This document shows positions 33,414 through 43,746 of a stretch of DNA of 64,000 bases, piece after piece (the stretch's first letter is position 1; each line of letters starts with the position of its first letter). Below the pieces are notes generated by a model that did not search any database, was not told the DNA's origin, and worked only from the letters and a program-made list of their open reading frames with translations. The translations under genes and the position numbers were made by a program. This stretch comes from Beijerinckiaceae bacterium (GTDB lineage: Bacteria; Pseudomonadota; Alphaproteobacteria; Rhizobiales; Beijerinckiaceae), in the NCBI GenBank assembly GCA_021324915.1, contig JAJPIC010000012.1, forward strand, positions 175,097 through 239,096. The letters run 5' to 3'.

Positions 33414-34402
33414 GGTGAAACCTCCATAATGCGTCCTATTACCGGGGTTGTTACCGAGTCACTCAAATAAGGCGCCAAACGGGTAAAGACATTCTCGATG
33501 GGCGCCGAAATTTTAGCGATATTTAGACCCAAGCCGAACGCAGAGTCTGGCGTCGGCGGCCCAGCTTCCGTTCGGTCAATTACAAAACTGTGGCTCGAGT
33601 ATCTCTCAACCAGATTCCGAGCAATCCGCGAAGCCAAGGCTTGAGGGTAGTAAGGGCGCATGATCCGGACGGCATAATCCTCCGCGACCTTCAATTCGCG
33701 AGCTTTTGCCGTCACCTCAAACGTGTCGATTTTGTCGGCCATCGGCCCAACAATGCTGGTCGCGTATTGAAGCGCATAGGGCATCAGGACATGTGGTCTC
33801 TTCCCCGTTCGCGATGAAAAGAGCATCATGGCTTGGTCATAAGCCATCAACGCGTAAGCATTGAGACGCTCAAACGATTGAACTGAATTGAGAGCAGAAT
33901 CCCACTCATCGCGATCCTGATCATAAATTTGTACATCCAGAGGCCCTAGCTCCGCCTCGATGCCCATGACTATTTCGCGACCTCCTATTGCCAACAAGGT
34001 CGCAGCGCTTTTCGCGAACAGCGGAACCAACGTGGAGAAGTGCGGCGTGCGCCTTTGGAATAGTCTAACGATTTCGTATGCTGACCGCGCTTGACCGCCA
34101 GCGGAGTCTATAAGAAGCCCAACCTTCTCATTTGCGATAATGGCGGCCTTCTGCGCTCGAAACCCTTGGCAAACCTGAGGCCCGATCATTCCCCAATCAG
34201 TTTCGTCGCGGCCTTGGATCAAAACCCAAATTTTATATCCGACAATTTCTTCTAACTCTATGATAAGAGAAGCAAAACTTTGATCTATCTCTTCATCAAC
34301 GGGATAAATCGAAGCGCGATATTTTTTGGCCGGAAGAGGTTGCGCCGCCGGTTCTCCCTCAGGCTTCTCGCTCTCGCTAGGAGAGCTCAATCCAGTTGTC
34401 AT
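33410..34402 (-). CDS. SDH-type ClpP-fold serine protease, element-borne
   Basis: A 330-residue protein of the serine dehydrogenase proteinase family (ClpP/crotonase fold, Ser-Asp-His). The core is VGLLIDSAGGQARSAYEIVR (oxyanion glycines), LFAKSAATLLAIGGREIVMG with the candidate nucleophile Ser132, and AELGPLDVQIYD with Asp156. The first 30 residues are disordered and there is no signal peptide, so it acts in the cytosol. It is the main passenger of the IS1-type element, coupled upstream (TGATG) to a KGG-motif protein. The biological target is unknown; defence or control of a host protein is possible. Confidence 0.82.
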   Translation of the reverse strand: MTTGLSSPSESEKPEGEPAAQPLPAKKYRASIYPVDEEIDQSFASLIIELEEIVGYKIWVLIQGRDETDWGMIGPQVCQGFRAQKAAIIANEKVGLLIDSAGGQARSAYEIVRLFQRRTPHFSTLVPLFAKSAATLLAIGGREIVMGIEAELGPLDVQIYDQDRDEWDSALNSVQSFERLNAYALMAYDQAMMLFSSRTGKRPHVLMPYALQYATSIVGPMADKIDTFEVTAKARELKVAEDYAVRIMRPYYPQALASRIARNLVERYSSHSFVIDRTEAGPPTPDSAFGLGLNIAKISAPIENVFTRLAPYLSDSVTTPVIGRIMEVSP

Positions 34403-34635
34403 CAGGAATTAGGCTTCCAGCGCTTCTTTGCCGCATTCTTGGCTATCTCACGCCGCTGTTCTGGGGTCAATGAGCTTGCGCGAGCCTTACCCCCCTTAAG
34501 ACCACCTTGCCTAGCGAATTCGTAAGTTGAATTTTGAGGGGCATCCGCTTCTTGGTTGGCCTCGCCAACGGCAATGTCTACAACCAGTTTTGCGAGCTGG
34601 GCCGGATCGCGTGGACGTTTTGGGGTCTTAGCCAT
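34402..34635 (-). CDS. small KGG-motif basic protein, element-borne
   Basis: A 77-residue protein (MAKTPKRPRDPAQLAKLVVD.. ARQGGLKGGKARASSLTPEQ.. AKNAAKKRWKP). The GGLKGGKARA stretch followed by LTPEQRREIAKNAAKKRW is a pattern seen in many small proteins of mobile DNA and of hosts, function unknown. Its stop overlaps the protease start (TGATG). The ATG at 34635 is preferred to a GTG five codons upstream. Confidence 0.7.
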   Translation of the reverse strand: MAKTPKRPRDPAQLAKLVVDIAVGEANQEADAPQNSTYEFARQGGLKGGKARASSLTPEQRREIAKNAAKKRWKPNS

Positions 34636-34692
34636 GTGCGAAATATGCACGCGGCATTCGCCGATTCCTAGTCCCCGTCAATCGCGGCCATT

Positions 34693-34719
34693 TTCAAACG
34701 GACCCACTACCCGCAGCGC
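34693..34719. repeat. right end of IS1-type element: terminal inverted repeat and target duplication
   Basis: TTCAAACGGACCCACTACC (34693-34711), the exact complement of the left end, followed by the second target copy CGCAGCGC (34712-34719). Confidence 0.95.
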
Positions 34720-35106
34720 TCAGAGATTGTTGATCACGCTCTTGAGCTGACTTTGGACGGCGCCGGCGGCCGCACGCAGGCGCGGATTGTCGATCGCCTG
34801 CATCGAGGCTACGGGATCGATGGCCGCGACCTCGGTTCTCCCGTCGCCCGCATCCTGCACCACGACGTTGCAAGGCAGCATCGTGCCCACCTTATCCTCG
34901 ATCTCGAGCGCTTCGAGCGCGAGCTTGGGATTGCAGGCGCCGAGAATGCGATAATTCCTGAACTCGACGCCGATCCTCTTTCTGAACGTATCCTTCACGT
35001 CGATTTCGGTGATGATGCCGAAGCCCGCCTCTTTCAGTGCCTCGGTCGTCTGCCGGACCGCCGTATCGAAATCGGTATCCAGTGTCTTGGCGAAGTAATA
35101 GGGCAT
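34720..35106 (-). CDS. DUF302 domain protein
   Basis: A 128-residue soluble protein. MPYYFAKTLDTDFDTAVRQTTEALKEAGFGIITEIDV and FRNYRILGACNPKLALEALEIE.. GTMLPCNVVVQDAGDG are standard for DUF302. Function is unknown. Its stop codon lies directly next to the target duplication of the IS1-type element, so the insertion landed just after the gene and left it intact. Confidence 0.92.
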   Translation of the reverse strand: MPYYFAKTLDTDFDTAVRQTTEALKEAGFGIITEIDVKDTFRKRIGVEFRNYRILGACNPKLALEALEIEDKVGTMLPCNVVVQDAGDGRTEVAAIDPVASMQAIDNPRLRAAAGAVQSQLKSVINNL

Positions 35107-35245
35107 GACCGCCTCCGCTTACGGAACGTCATTGCGAGAGGCCGGATCGGATCCGGATACTTCAATGACAGCCTTCGATTTGCTGAGCTCGAAATAGAGC
35201 CGATTTGGAGATTAGCCATTGGGGCAGCGGCCGCTTTGACCTAGC

Positions 35246-36160
35246 TCATGCGACGCCGACGCGCTCGATCTCCCATTCGAGACGAATGCCACTCGTCTCG
35301 AATACCCGGCGCCGGACTTCCTCGCCCAGATTTTCGATGTCCGCGGCGGAAGCCTTGCCGCGATTGATCAGAAAATTACAGTGAAGCTCGGAGACCTGCG
35401 CATCGCCGACCACAAGACCGCGGCAGCCGGCGCGGTCGATCAATTGCCAGGCTTTTTGCCCGGGAGGATTTTTAAAGGTCGAGCCGCCGGTCCGTGTATT
35501 GATCGGCTGCGTTGCCTGCCGCGCCTCGGTGATCTCGGCCATTTGCGCCCTGATTGCGGCCGGATCGCCTACCCGGCCCAAGAAGCGCGCCGCTGTGAAG
35601 ATCACGTCCGCGCCCACGCTGCTGTGGCGGTACGAAAAGCCCATCTCGGCATTGGCGAATTCATGCAATTTGCCGGCGCGATCGACCCCGCGGCAGGAGA
35701 CGAGCACATCTTTGGTTTCGCACCCATAGGCGCCGGCGTTCATGCGAAGCGCGCCGCCGACCGAGCCAGGAATGCCGCGATAGAAAGCGAGTCCGTCGAT
35801 GCCGGCCTCCGCCGCCGCTTGCGCCAGTTTGACGTCGAGCACGCCGGCGCCGGCACCAATTTCCTGCCCTTCGATCTCGATTTCGAAAAAAGCGCGGCCA
35901 AGCCTCACGACAATCCCCGGAATGCCGCCATCGCGCACAAGGAGGTTCGAGCCGACGCCCACCGATTGAACCGGAACACCGGGATCGAGCCGGCTCAAGA
36001 AATAGGCGAGATCTTCTTCGTCGGCAGGCGCGAAAAGGATTTGCGCCTGACCGCCGGTGCGGAACCAGGTGAGGTCCGCCATGCGGACGTTGGACTCGAG
36101 CCGGCCGCGCAGATCCGGCATGGCTTTGCGCAGCGCCGGTGCCAGGTCAGGAAAGCTCAT
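35246..36160 (-). CDS. murB: UDP-N-acetylenolpyruvoylglucosamine reductase
   Basis: A 304-residue FAD enzyme that reduces UDP-GlcNAc-enolpyruvate to UDP-MurNAc. FAD-domain motifs are [18 protein letters not shown] and [13 protein letters not shown]; then [23 protein letters not shown] and the catalytic serine region [11 protein letters not shown]. The start overlaps the murC stop by 4 nt (ATGA). It is the last gene of the dcw cluster here; ddl, ftsQ, ftsA and ftsZ do not follow. Confidence 0.96.
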   Translation of the reverse strand: MSFPDLAPALRKAMPDLRGRLESNVRMADLTWFRTGGQAQILFAPADEEDLAYFLSRLDPGVPVQSVGVGSNLLVRDGGIPGIVVRLGRAFFEIEIEGQEIGAGAGVLDVKLAQAAAEAGIDGLAFYRGIPGSVGGALRMNAGAYGCETKDVLVSCRGVDRAGKLHEFANAEMGFSYRHSSVGADVIFTAARFLGRVGDPAAIRAQMAEITEARQATQPINTRTGGSTFKNPPGQKAWQLIDRAGCRGLVVGDAQVSELHCNFLINRGKASAADIENLGEEVRRRVFETSGIRLEWEIERVGVA

Positions 36161-37569
36161 GTCCCGACGGCCTGCGCCGCCAATTGTCCGGGCAGCGCAT
36201 AGGCCCATTGCGTAATATTGCCGGCGCCCAGAAAGACGACGTAATCGCCGGGCTTGCCGAGGCTCCTGACCATTTCGGGAAGCTTCTCCGGCCCGGACAG
36301 CGCCAGAGCTTGGCGATGGCCATGCGCTTTTAACGCTGCGACGAGGCCGTCGCGGTTGGCGCCCGCAATCGGCGCTTCGCCCGCCGGATAGACTTCCGCG
36401 ACGATCACCACATCCGCGTCGTTGAAACAGGTGGCGAATTCATTGAAGAGCGAGGAGAGCCGCGTGTAACGATGCGGCTGTACGATGGCAATGACCTGTC
36501 CCTTGGTCGATGCGCGCGCAGCGCGCAGAACCGCCGCGATCTCCACCGGATGATGGCCGTAGTCGTCGAAAATGCGCACGCCGTTCCAGGTGCCGGTCGG
36601 CGTGAATCGCCGTTTGACACCGCCGAAATTCTTGAGCGCGCCGCGCACGGTCGCGGCATCGATCCCAAGCTCATGGGCGACCGCGATCGCGGCCGTCGCG
36701 TTGAGCGCGTTATGATGTCCAGGCATGGGCAGGCCCATGTCTGCATAGCGCACTTCTTCGCCCGTCTTGCGGTCGCGCAGGATGACGTCGAAGCGCGACT
36801 TGCCGTCGGTGAGATCGACATCGACGAGCCGCGCGTCGGCTTGCGGATTCTCGCCGTAAGTGATCACGCGCCGGTCCTCGATCCGCCCGACGAGCTCCTG
36901 CACGGTCGCATGGTCGAGGCACATCACGGCGAAGCCGTAGAAAGGAATGTTCTCGATGAAGGCGCGAAAAGCTTCTTTGATCGCGTCGAACGTGCCGAAA
37001 TGATCGAGGTGTTCCGGATCGATATTGGTGACAATTGCGATATCGGCCGGAAGCTTCAGGAACGTGCCGTCGCTCTCGTCGGCTTCGACGACCATCCAAT
37101 CGCCTGCCCCGAGCCGCGCGTTGGTCCCATAGGCATTGATAATCCCGCCATTGATGACAGTCGGATCGAACTTGCCGCCATCCAGCAGAGTGGCGACGAG
37201 CGAAGTGGTGGTCGTCTTGCCATGCGTGCCGGCTATCGCGACGCATTGTTTCAAGCGCATGAGCTCGGCGAGCATTTCGGCGCGGCGGACGACCGGCAGA
37301 CGCCGTTCGCGTGCCACTTGGACTTCCGGATTGTCGCGCTTGATCGCGGTCGAGACGACGACCACTTCGGCCGCGCCGACGTTTTCCGCGATATGGCCGA
37401 TATGGATCTCGGCACCCTTGGCGCGCAGGCGCGCGACATTGGCATTCTCCGAAAGGTCCGATCCCTGCACGCGATAGCCGAGATTCATCAGAACTTCGGC
37501 GATACCGGACATCCCGATGCCGCCGATCCCGACGAAATGAATGGGCCCGAGTTCGCGCGGCAATTTCAT
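36157..37569 (-). CDS. murC: UDP-N-acetylmuramate--L-alanine ligase
   Basis: A 470-residue Mur ligase that adds L-Ala to UDP-MurNAc. It opens [18 protein letters not shown], has the ATP loop [15 protein letters not shown], the mid-domain [10 protein letters not shown], and the C-terminal [15 protein letters not shown] and [14 protein letters not shown], the latter characteristic of MurC. Overlaps both neighbours by 4 nt, so translation is coupled. Confidence 0.97.
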   Translation of the reverse strand: MKLPRELGPIHFVGIGGIGMSGIAEVLMNLGYRVQGSDLSENANVARLRAKGAEIHIGHIAENVGAAEVVVVSTAIKRDNPEVQVARERRLPVVRRAEMLAELMRLKQCVAIAGTHGKTTTTSLVATLLDGGKFDPTVINGGIINAYGTNARLGAGDWMVVEADESDGTFLKLPADIAIVTNIDPEHLDHFGTFDAIKEAFRAFIENIPFYGFAVMCLDHATVQELVGRIEDRRVITYGENPQADARLVDVDLTDGKSRFDVILRDRKTGEEVRYADMGLPMPGHHNALNATAAIAVAHELGIDAATVRGALKNFGGVKRRFTPTGTWNGVRIFDDYGHHPVEIAAVLRAARASTKGQVIAIVQPHRYTRLSSLFNEFATCFNDADVVIVAEVYPAGEAPIAGANRDGLVAALKAHGHRQALALSGPEKLPEMVRSLGKPGDYVVFLGAGNITQWAYALPGQLAAQAVGT

Positions 37570-38657
37570 CTTCGGTCCTCCCGGCGCGCGATTTCCATCA
37601 CCAGATCGGCAAGCCGTTCGGCCGCATCCGGAATTCCAGCGCTCTTGGCGGCTGCAGCGCGTTGGCGCAGAAGAGCGGGATCTGCCTGCGCCGCCGCAAG
37701 CGCTTCGGCAAGATATTCAGGGGTGAACTCACGCTGATCCACGACGCTCGCCGCGTCGATTTCACGGAGATATTGGGCATTTGCGGCCTGATCTTGATCG
37801 AGCGCATGAGGAAAGGGAACGAGGATGGCCGGTCTCCCAATAACCGAGAGTTCGGCGATGGTCGATGCCCCGGCGCGTCCGATCACCAGATGCGCCGCCG
37901 CCATACGCACTGGCAAATCCGTAAAAAACGGCAGGACTTCGGCATCGAGCCCAAGATCGGCATAGGCTTTTTTCACCCGATCCGCATCTTCGCCGCGCGC
38001 CTGCTGCGTGACGATGAGATCGTGCCGGGCCGCTTCAGGCATGCGGGCGACCGCCGCCGGCACGATATCGGCCATGATGCGTGCGCCTTGCGAGCCGCCG
38101 ACAACAAGGATCCTGAACCGGCCTTCTTCCGGATAAGGCGTCGCGCCTGCCGCAATCACGCTGGGGCGAACCGGATTGCCGGTATGATGGATTTCAATCC
38201 CCGCGCCAGCCCCTTTAAGGGTCGGAAATCCGCTTGCGATTGCGTCAACTCGGGCCGCGAGAAAGCGATTGGCTCGGCCGAGGACGGCATTCTGCTCATG
38301 CAAAAGCGTCGGGATGCGCAGCAAGCTCGCCGCAAGAACCGGAGGGACAGTCGGATAACCGCCGAAGCCGACGACCGCAGCGGGGCGCATACGCGCCAAT
38401 ACCCGTAGGGCCGCCAGAGTTCCAGCTGTCAGCTTGAGAACCGCCCCGCCCCGCGCGAGGAGCGAGCCGCCGCGCGGCGTCGCCGAGACGATCTGGTGGA
38501 TGGCGCGGGCGGGAAAATCGCCGCCATATTGCTTCGCCCGTACATCGGTCGCGAGCTCGACCGCAATGCCGCGCGCCTCGAGAGCACGGGCCAAAGCTTC
38601 GGCCGGAAACAAATGACCGCCCGTGCCCCCCGCCGCGACGAGGACGGGCTTGCTCAT
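37566..38657 (-). CDS. murG: undecaprenyl-PP-MurNAc-pentapeptide GlcNAc transferase
   Basis: A 363-residue GT28 glycosyltransferase that turns lipid I into lipid II on the inner membrane face. It has [18 protein letters not shown] at the N-terminus, [27 protein letters not shown] and the UDP-GlcNAc site [28 protein letters not shown]. The ATG overlaps the ftsW stop by 4 nt; the frame is open further upstream but this start fits the family. Confidence 0.97.
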   Translation of the reverse strand: MSKPVLVAAGGTGGHLFPAEALARALEARGIAVELATDVRAKQYGGDFPARAIHQIVSATPRGGSLLARGGAVLKLTAGTLAALRVLARMRPAAVVGFGGYPTVPPVLAASLLRIPTLLHEQNAVLGRANRFLAARVDAIASGFPTLKGAGAGIEIHHTGNPVRPSVIAAGATPYPEEGRFRILVVGGSQGARIMADIVPAAVARMPEAARHDLIVTQQARGEDADRVKKAYADLGLDAEVLPFFTDLPVRMAAAHLVIGRAGASTIAELSVIGRPAILVPFPHALDQDQAANAQYLREIDAASVVDQREFTPEYLAEALAAAQADPALLRQRAAAAKSAGIPDAAERLADLVMEIARREDRR

Positions 38658-39790
38658 GCCGGATTCGCCTCGGAATGCAGGACGATCGCGGCGCGCGGGC
38701 GCTTGCGCATCACCGCAACGAGAAAGCCCATGCCCAGCGCCAGCGAGATTACCGAAGAGCCTCCGTAGGAGATGAAGGGCAAGGTCATCCCCTTGGCCGG
38801 CATCAAATGGAGGTTGACCGCCATATTGATGGCGCTCTGAATGCCGAAGAGCATGATGAGGCCGGCCGCCGCGAGCCGGCAGAACGGATCTTCGTTGCGT
38901 GCGGTCAGCATCAGGCCGCGGATGACGATATAGGCAAAGACGCCGACCAGCGCCAGGCAAGCGACGATCCCGAATTCCTCGCCCGTGACGGCAAAGATGA
39001 AATCGGTATGCGCGTCGGGCAGGATGCGCTTCACCGTGCCCTCGCCCGGCCCTTTGCCGAACCAGCCGCCGGCGAAAAAACTGTCGATTGCGGTATCGAT
39101 CTGGAACGTATCGACCACACCGCCGGTGGTCCCCGGATCGATGAATTTCAAGAAACGCGCGCGCACGTGCGGCACGAATTTATAGGCGAGCAACATGCCG
39201 CCGACGCCGATGCTGCTGATCCCGACGACCCAGATCCAGCGCAGGCCGGCAATGAAGAACAGTCCCACCCAGACGAGCGAGACCAGCATGGTCTGACCGA
39301 AATCGGGCTGCAAGATCAGCGGAACAATGGTCACGGGTAGAAGCGCGAAGGCGAGAATATTGCCCGGCAGGTCGTGCTTGGCTCCTTCGGCGAAGGCCCA
39401 GGCGATCAGGATCACGAAGGCAGGCTTTAAAAATTCGGACGGCTGAATGCCGAAGATCCAGCGCCTGGCGCCTTTGACTTCCGCGCCGAACATCAGCGCA
39501 GCAAGGATAAGCCCCATCGAGACCACGAAGACGATGAGTGCGGCACGGCGCACATGCCGCGGCGTCAGGAAGGACGAGGCGAAGAATACGGCAATCGAAG
39601 GAATGAGAAAGAGCGCCTGCCTGTGTACGAAATGGAAGGTTGGCAGGCCGAGCCGTTCGGCCACGGGGGGGCTCGCCGCCATTGTGAGCACGATACCGAA
39701 GATGATCAAAGCGCCCAGCGCGGCGAGGAGCCAGCGGTCGATCGTCCACCACCAATTGGCGAGCGCCGAACGTTCGAGCCGCGACAGCAT
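38654..39790 (-). CDS. ftsW: septal peptidoglycan glycosyltransferase FtsW
   Basis: A 378-residue SEDS-family membrane protein with about ten membrane segments. Family signatures are GARRWIFGIQPSEFLKPAFVI, LQPDFGQTMLV and the C-terminal NLHLMPAKGMTLPFISYGGSS. It polymerises lipid II at the division site with FtsI. Located between murD and murG as in classical dcw clusters. Confidence 0.97.
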   Translation of the reverse strand: MLSRLERSALANWWWTIDRWLLAALGALIIFGIVLTMAASPPVAERLGLPTFHFVHRQALFLIPSIAVFFASSFLTPRHVRRAALIVFVVSMGLILAALMFGAEVKGARRWIFGIQPSEFLKPAFVILIAWAFAEGAKHDLPGNILAFALLPVTIVPLILQPDFGQTMLVSLVWVGLFFIAGLRWIWVVGISSIGVGGMLLAYKFVPHVRARFLKFIDPGTTGGVVDTFQIDTAIDSFFAGGWFGKGPGEGTVKRILPDAHTDFIFAVTGEEFGIVACLALVGVFAYIVIRGLMLTARNEDPFCRLAAAGLIMLFGIQSAINMAVNLHLMPAKGMTLPFISYGGSSVISLALGMGFLVAVMRKRPRAAIVLHSEANPA

Positions 39791-39800
39791 TTTCCCTCCT

Positions 39801-41189
39801 TCAGGCCTTTTCGGCGATCTTGGCTAGCGCCAGCTCGCGGAACTTGTCGCCGCGCTTCTCGAAGTCCGAGAATTGATCGAACGAAGCGCAGGCCGGCGAG
39901 AGGAGAACGATCGGCATGGGCGTCCTGCTCTGCTCGGCATCCCGCGTCGCGCTCTCGACCGCCTTGTCGATCGTGCCGCAAAATTCATAAGGAATCGCTT
40001 CGCCGATCGTGGCGGCGAAGGCTTCGGCGGCTTCGCCCACGAGATAGGCCTTGACGATCTTCGCGAAGAGCGGGCGCAGCGGCTCGATCCCGCCCTGTTT
40101 GGCACGCCCGCCGAGGATCCAATAAATGTCGGCGAGGCTCAGCAGCGCCTTTTCCGCGGCATCGGCATTGGTCGCCTTGGAATCATTGATATAGAGCACC
40201 TTGCCGCGGCGCCCGACCTCTTCGAGCCGGTGCGGCAGGCCCGGAAAGCTCGAAAGCCCCTTCTGGACGGTTGCGATGTCGAATCCGTGCGCGCCGAGCG
40301 CCGCGACTGCCGCTGCGGCATTCTGGCCGTTATGGCTGCCGCGCAGCGAAGATATGCCGGCGAGATCCGCAACCGGCGAGGAATGGCCCGCCGTGCGGCG
40401 CAGAAGCTTCGTTCCGTCGAGGACGATGCCGTCCGCAATCGCCGGATCGGTGATCGAGACGAAGGTCGTGGGCTTGCCTGCCCGGCGCAACCGTTCGGCG
40501 ATCGCGCGCGTGATCTCATCGTCGAGACAGACCACGGCATGATCGGCCTGAGCGACGAGCCGTTCTTTGATCGCGGCATAATTTTCCATCGTGCCGTGGC
40601 GATCGAGATGGTCGGGCGTCACGTTGAGTAGAACGCCGAATGTCGCATTGAGCGAGGGCGTAAGGTCGATCTGAAACGAGGAACATTCGATGACGTGAAC
40701 CCGTCCCTCGGCGGGCGGCGCAAGCGACAAGATCGGCGTGCCGATATTGCCGCCGACGTCGGCTTCATAGCCGAAACAGCGATAGAGGTGCGCGACAAGC
40801 GCCGTCGTCGTCGACTTGCCGTTCGTGCCGGTAATCGCGACGAACAGCGCTTTCGGCGCGATCTTGGCGCGTTCGCGGCAGAAGAGTTCGATGTCGCCGA
40901 TGACCTCGACGCCTGCCTGGCGGGCTTTGGCGACGATCCAATGCGGGGTCGGATGAGTGAGCGGCACGCCCGGGCCGATGACGAGCGAGTCGAAGCCGGT
41001 CAAATCGCTCATGACGAGATCTTTGAGCGCAAGCCCTGAGGCGGCGGCATTCTCGCGCGGGCGCCTGTGATCGTCCCAGACCACGACATCGGCGCCGCCG
41101 GCGACGAGCGCCTGCGCCGCAACGCGCCCGGAAATGCCCAGGCCGAAGACAGCCACCCTCTTGCCGGCAAAGGACGTGATCGGCGTCAT
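39801..41189 (-). CDS. murD: UDP-N-acetylmuramoylalanine--D-glutamate ligase
   Basis: A 462-residue Mur ligase adding D-Glu. Visible are VAVFGLGISGRVAAQALVAGG, the ATP loop AITGTNGKSTTTALVAHL, NVTPDHLDRHGTMENYAAIK, FPGLPHRLEEVGRRGKVLYINDSKATNADAAEKAL and the C-terminal LLSPACASFDQFSDFEKRGD. The start is 1 nt after the mraY stop. Confidence 0.97.
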   Translation of the reverse strand: MTPITSFAGKRVAVFGLGISGRVAAQALVAGGADVVVWDDHRRPRENAAASGLALKDLVMSDLTGFDSLVIGPGVPLTHPTPHWIVAKARQAGVEVIGDIELFCRERAKIAPKALFVAITGTNGKSTTTALVAHLYRCFGYEADVGGNIGTPILSLAPPAEGRVHVIECSSFQIDLTPSLNATFGVLLNVTPDHLDRHGTMENYAAIKERLVAQADHAVVCLDDEITRAIAERLRRAGKPTTFVSITDPAIADGIVLDGTKLLRRTAGHSSPVADLAGISSLRGSHNGQNAAAAVAALGAHGFDIATVQKGLSSFPGLPHRLEEVGRRGKVLYINDSKATNADAAEKALLSLADIYWILGGRAKQGGIEPLRPLFAKIVKAYLVGEAAEAFAATIGEAIPYEFCGTIDKAVESATRDAEQSRTPMPIVLLSPACASFDQFSDFEKRGDKFRELALAKIAEKA

Positions 41190-41190
41190 T

Positions 41191-42273
41191 TCACCTCAGC
41201 TTCAAAGTCGAAAGGCCGACGAGGGCGAGGACGAAGGCGATAATCCAGAAGCGCACGACGACCTGCGGCTCCGACCAGCCGAGCTGTTCGAAATGGTGAT
41301 GGATCGGAGCCATTTTGAACACGCGCCGCCCGGTCAGCTTGAAGGAGACCACTTGCACGATCACCGAGAGCGCCTCGACCACAAAGAGGCCGCCGACGAT
41401 GATGAGCACGATTTCGTGTTTGATGGCGACCGCGATCGTGCCGAGCAGACCGCCGAGCGCCAGCGAACCCGTGTCGCCCATGAAGATCTGTGCCGGCGGC
41501 GCGTTGAACCAAAGAAAGCCGAGTCCCGCGCCGATCATCCCGCCGCAGACCACTGCGAGTTCGCCGGCGCCCGGTACGAAATTGATGCCGAGATAGGCCG
41601 AGAAGATCGCGTTACCGGCGAGATAGGCGATGATGCCGAAAGCGGCCGCGGCAATCATCACCGGCACGATCGCCAATCCGTCGAGCCCATCGGTAAGATT
41701 GACCGCATTGCCGGCCGCGATGATCACGAAAGGCCCGAAGACGAGAAAGAAAATGCCGAGGTCCATCACATAGCCTTTGACCGCCGGCAAGGCCAATCCC
41801 GTCGTGTCCGACGTGCCGACCTTCATGATCGCGTAACAGGCGATGACCGCGATGATGGCTTCGAGCAGCAGCCGCGTGCGGCCGGAAAATCCATTGTGCG
41901 ACTGGCGCGTCACTTTCAGATAGTCGTCGTAGAAGCCGATGAGGCCGAATCCGATCATGACCAGCAGCACGATCCAGACATAACGGCTGGCGAGATTGGC
42001 CCAGAGCACGGTCGAGACGATGAGGCCGGAAAGGATCATCAGGCCGCCCATCGTGGGCGTACCCTTCTTGGTGAGCAAATGCGATTGCGGCCCGTCGAGC
42101 CGGATGGGCTGGCCCTTGCCTTGCTTGAGGCGCAGCGCCGCAATGGTGCGCGGCCCGAAGAAGAAGACGAAGAACAAGGCTGTCGCGGTCGCGCCGCCGG
42201 TACGGAAGGTGATGTAGCGAAAGAGATTGAGCAGGCTGAAATGATGTGAATATTGCGAGAGCCAGGTGAGCAT
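41191..42273 (-). CDS. mraY: phospho-N-acetylmuramoyl-pentapeptide transferase
   Basis: A 360-residue membrane enzyme with about ten membrane segments that makes lipid I from UDP-MurNAc-pentapeptide and undecaprenyl phosphate. Conserved stretches are [22 protein letters not shown] (Asp pair), [28 protein letters not shown] and [24 protein letters not shown]. Full length. Confidence 0.98.
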   Translation of the reverse strand: MLTWLSQYSHHFSLLNLFRYITFRTGGATATALFFVFFFGPRTIAALRLKQGKGQPIRLDGPQSHLLTKKGTPTMGGLMILSGLIVSTVLWANLASRYVWIVLLVMIGFGLIGFYDDYLKVTRQSHNGFSGRTRLLLEAIIAVIACYAIMKVGTSDTTGLALPAVKGYVMDLGIFFLVFGPFVIIAAGNAVNLTDGLDGLAIVPVMIAAAAFGIIAYLAGNAIFSAYLGINFVPGAGELAVVCGGMIGAGLGFLWFNAPPAQIFMGDTGSLALGGLLGTIAVAIKHEIVLIIVGGLFVVEALSVIVQVVSFKLTGRRVFKMAPIHHHFEQLGWSEPQVVVRFWIIAFVLALVGLSTLKLR

Positions 42274-42294
42274 CGAAAATCCTATCGGCCGCTA

Positions 42295-43746
42295 TTATTC
42301 TGCGTGAGCCTCGTCCGCGAAACGGGACCTGAGGCTCGCGACGATGTCCTGCATGCGGCTTGCGTTTGAACCTTTTATAAGTACCACGTCGCCCGAGCGA
42401 ATCTCGGCTGCAATCATCTCCTCGAGCGCGCCGGCGCTCTCCCGCCAGCCGCCGCGCACGGCCTCCGGCAATGCGTCGAAGAGATATTTCATCAAAGGGC
42501 CCGCGGCGAAGACGAGGTCGATGCGGTTCGCGGCCACATCGGCGGCGAGTTCGGCGTGAAGCTCGGAGCCGCGGGCGCCGAGTTCGCGCATATCGCCCAG
42601 CACGGCGATGCGCCGGCCGCGCAGCGTTCCAAGCATTTCGAGAGCGGCGCGGATCGATGCCGGATTGGCATTGTAGCTCTCGTCGATCAGGGTGAAAGGC
42701 CCGTCTTTGGCGCCGAGCTCGAACCTGCGCCCGCGACCCGCTGGCACTTCGAACTCCGCAAAGGCCGTCGATGCCTGATCGAGATCGAGGCCGAGCGCCC
42801 GAGCCGCGAGCAAAACGGCAAGCGAATCGAGGGCCAAATGCCGGCCCGGCGCATTGATCCGATAGGTCACATCGCGGTCAGCGATGCGCGCCTCCACGAT
42901 CATATCGTTCTCTGTAAGCTGCAGGCCGAGAAGGCGCGCGTCGGCGCGTTCATGCGCACCGAAAGTCGCAATATGGCCGGCTTGCGACAGCCGCGCGGCA
43001 GCAGTGAGCCGTTCATAGTGATCGTTGTCGCGATTGAGAATGGCGATGCCGCCCGGCACGAGCCCGGAAAAGATCTCGGCCTTGGCGTCGGCAATCGCTT
43101 CGACACTATCGAAAAATTCGAGGTGTACCGGACCGACATTGGTGACGATCGCAATATGTGGCCGGGCCAAGCCGACGAGCGGAGTAATTTCGCCGGCGTG
43201 GTTCATGCCGATCTCGATCACGGCGAAACGCGTATCGCGCGGCATGCGGGCGAGAGTCAAAGGCACGCCCCAATGATTGTTGTAAGAGGCGGGCGAAGCA
43301 TGCACGCGGCCGGCGTGGGACAGAACGAGGCGAAGCGCTTCCTTCGTCGTCGTCTTGCCGGCCGAGCCAGTGACAGCAGTCACGCGCGCCGCGCTGCGCG
43401 CCCGCGCCGCCGCGCCCAATCCTTCGAGACTGGAAAGGACGGATTTGACGACGTAGAGTGGCCCGGAGTCCTTCAGCGCTTCGGCATGATCTTCATCGAC
43501 GACTGCCGCAGCAGCACCTTTGGCGAAGGCCTCGACGACGTGGTCGTGGCCATCTGTCTTTTCGCCTTTGATCGCGAAGAAAAGGTCGCCCGGCGCGAGC
43601 GTGCGCGTATCGATCGAAATTCCGGAGATCGGTTGAGGCAGGTTACCGCTGACCCGCGCCTTGAGCGGGCCGACGGGCCCAAGCGGGCTCCACAGCGGCT
43701 CATGCGCATCATTCCAGGAATCGGTAGCGTGCGACGCGAGGCTCAT
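42295..43746 (-). CDS. murF: UDP-MurNAc-tripeptide--D-alanyl-D-alanine ligase
   Basis: A 483-residue Mur ligase that adds D-Ala-D-Ala. It has ISIDTRTLAPGDLFFAIKGE, the ATP loop VTGSAGKTTTKEALRLVL, SYNNHWGVPLTLARMP, NVGPVHLEFF and LIDESYNANPASIRAALEML. The ATG overlaps the murE stop by 4 nt (ATGA); eleven codons of open frame upstream are not needed. Confidence 0.97.
   Translation of the reverse strand: MSLASHATDSWNDAHEPLWSPLGPVGPLKARVSGNLPQPISGISIDTRTLAPGDLFFAIKGEKTDGHDHVVEAFAKGAAAAVVDEDHAEALKDSGPLYVVKSVLSSLEGLGAAARARSAARVTAVTGSAGKTTTKEALRLVLSHAGRVHASPASYNNHWGVPLTLARMPRDTRFAVIEIGMNHAGEITPLVGLARPHIAIVTNVGPVHLEFFDSVEAIADAKAEIFSGLVPGGIAILNRDNDHYERLTAAARLSQAGHIATFGAHERADARLLGLQLTENDMIVEARIADRDVTYRINAPGRHLALDSLAVLLAARALGLDLDQASTAFAEFEVPAGRGRRFELGAKDGPFTLIDESYNANPASIRAALEMLGTLRGRRIAVLGDMRELGARGSELHAELAADVAANRIDLVFAAGPLMKYLFDALPEAVRGGWRESAGALEEMIAAEIRSGDVVLIKGSNASRMQDIVASLRSRFADEAHAE

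Larger units (their letters stand above)
32080..34711 (-). mobile_element. complete IS1-type insertion element with passenger genes, 2632 bp
   Basis: Bounded by perfect 19-bp inverted repeats (GGTAGTGGGTCCGTTTGAA and its complement) and flanked by an exact 8-bp direct repeat CGCAGCGC. The ends resemble the IS1 terminus GGTAATG.CTCC. Inside are five genes, all on the reverse strand and joined by stop/start overlaps or short gaps: a KGG-motif small protein, an SDH-type serine protease, a small HTH-like protein, the IS1-family transposase and a small winged-helix-like protein. That is far larger than a simple IS1 (about 0.8-1.2 kb). The right third is visibly more AT-rich than the host DNA. The intact ends and duplication suggest a recent insertion. 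Confidence 0.93.
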
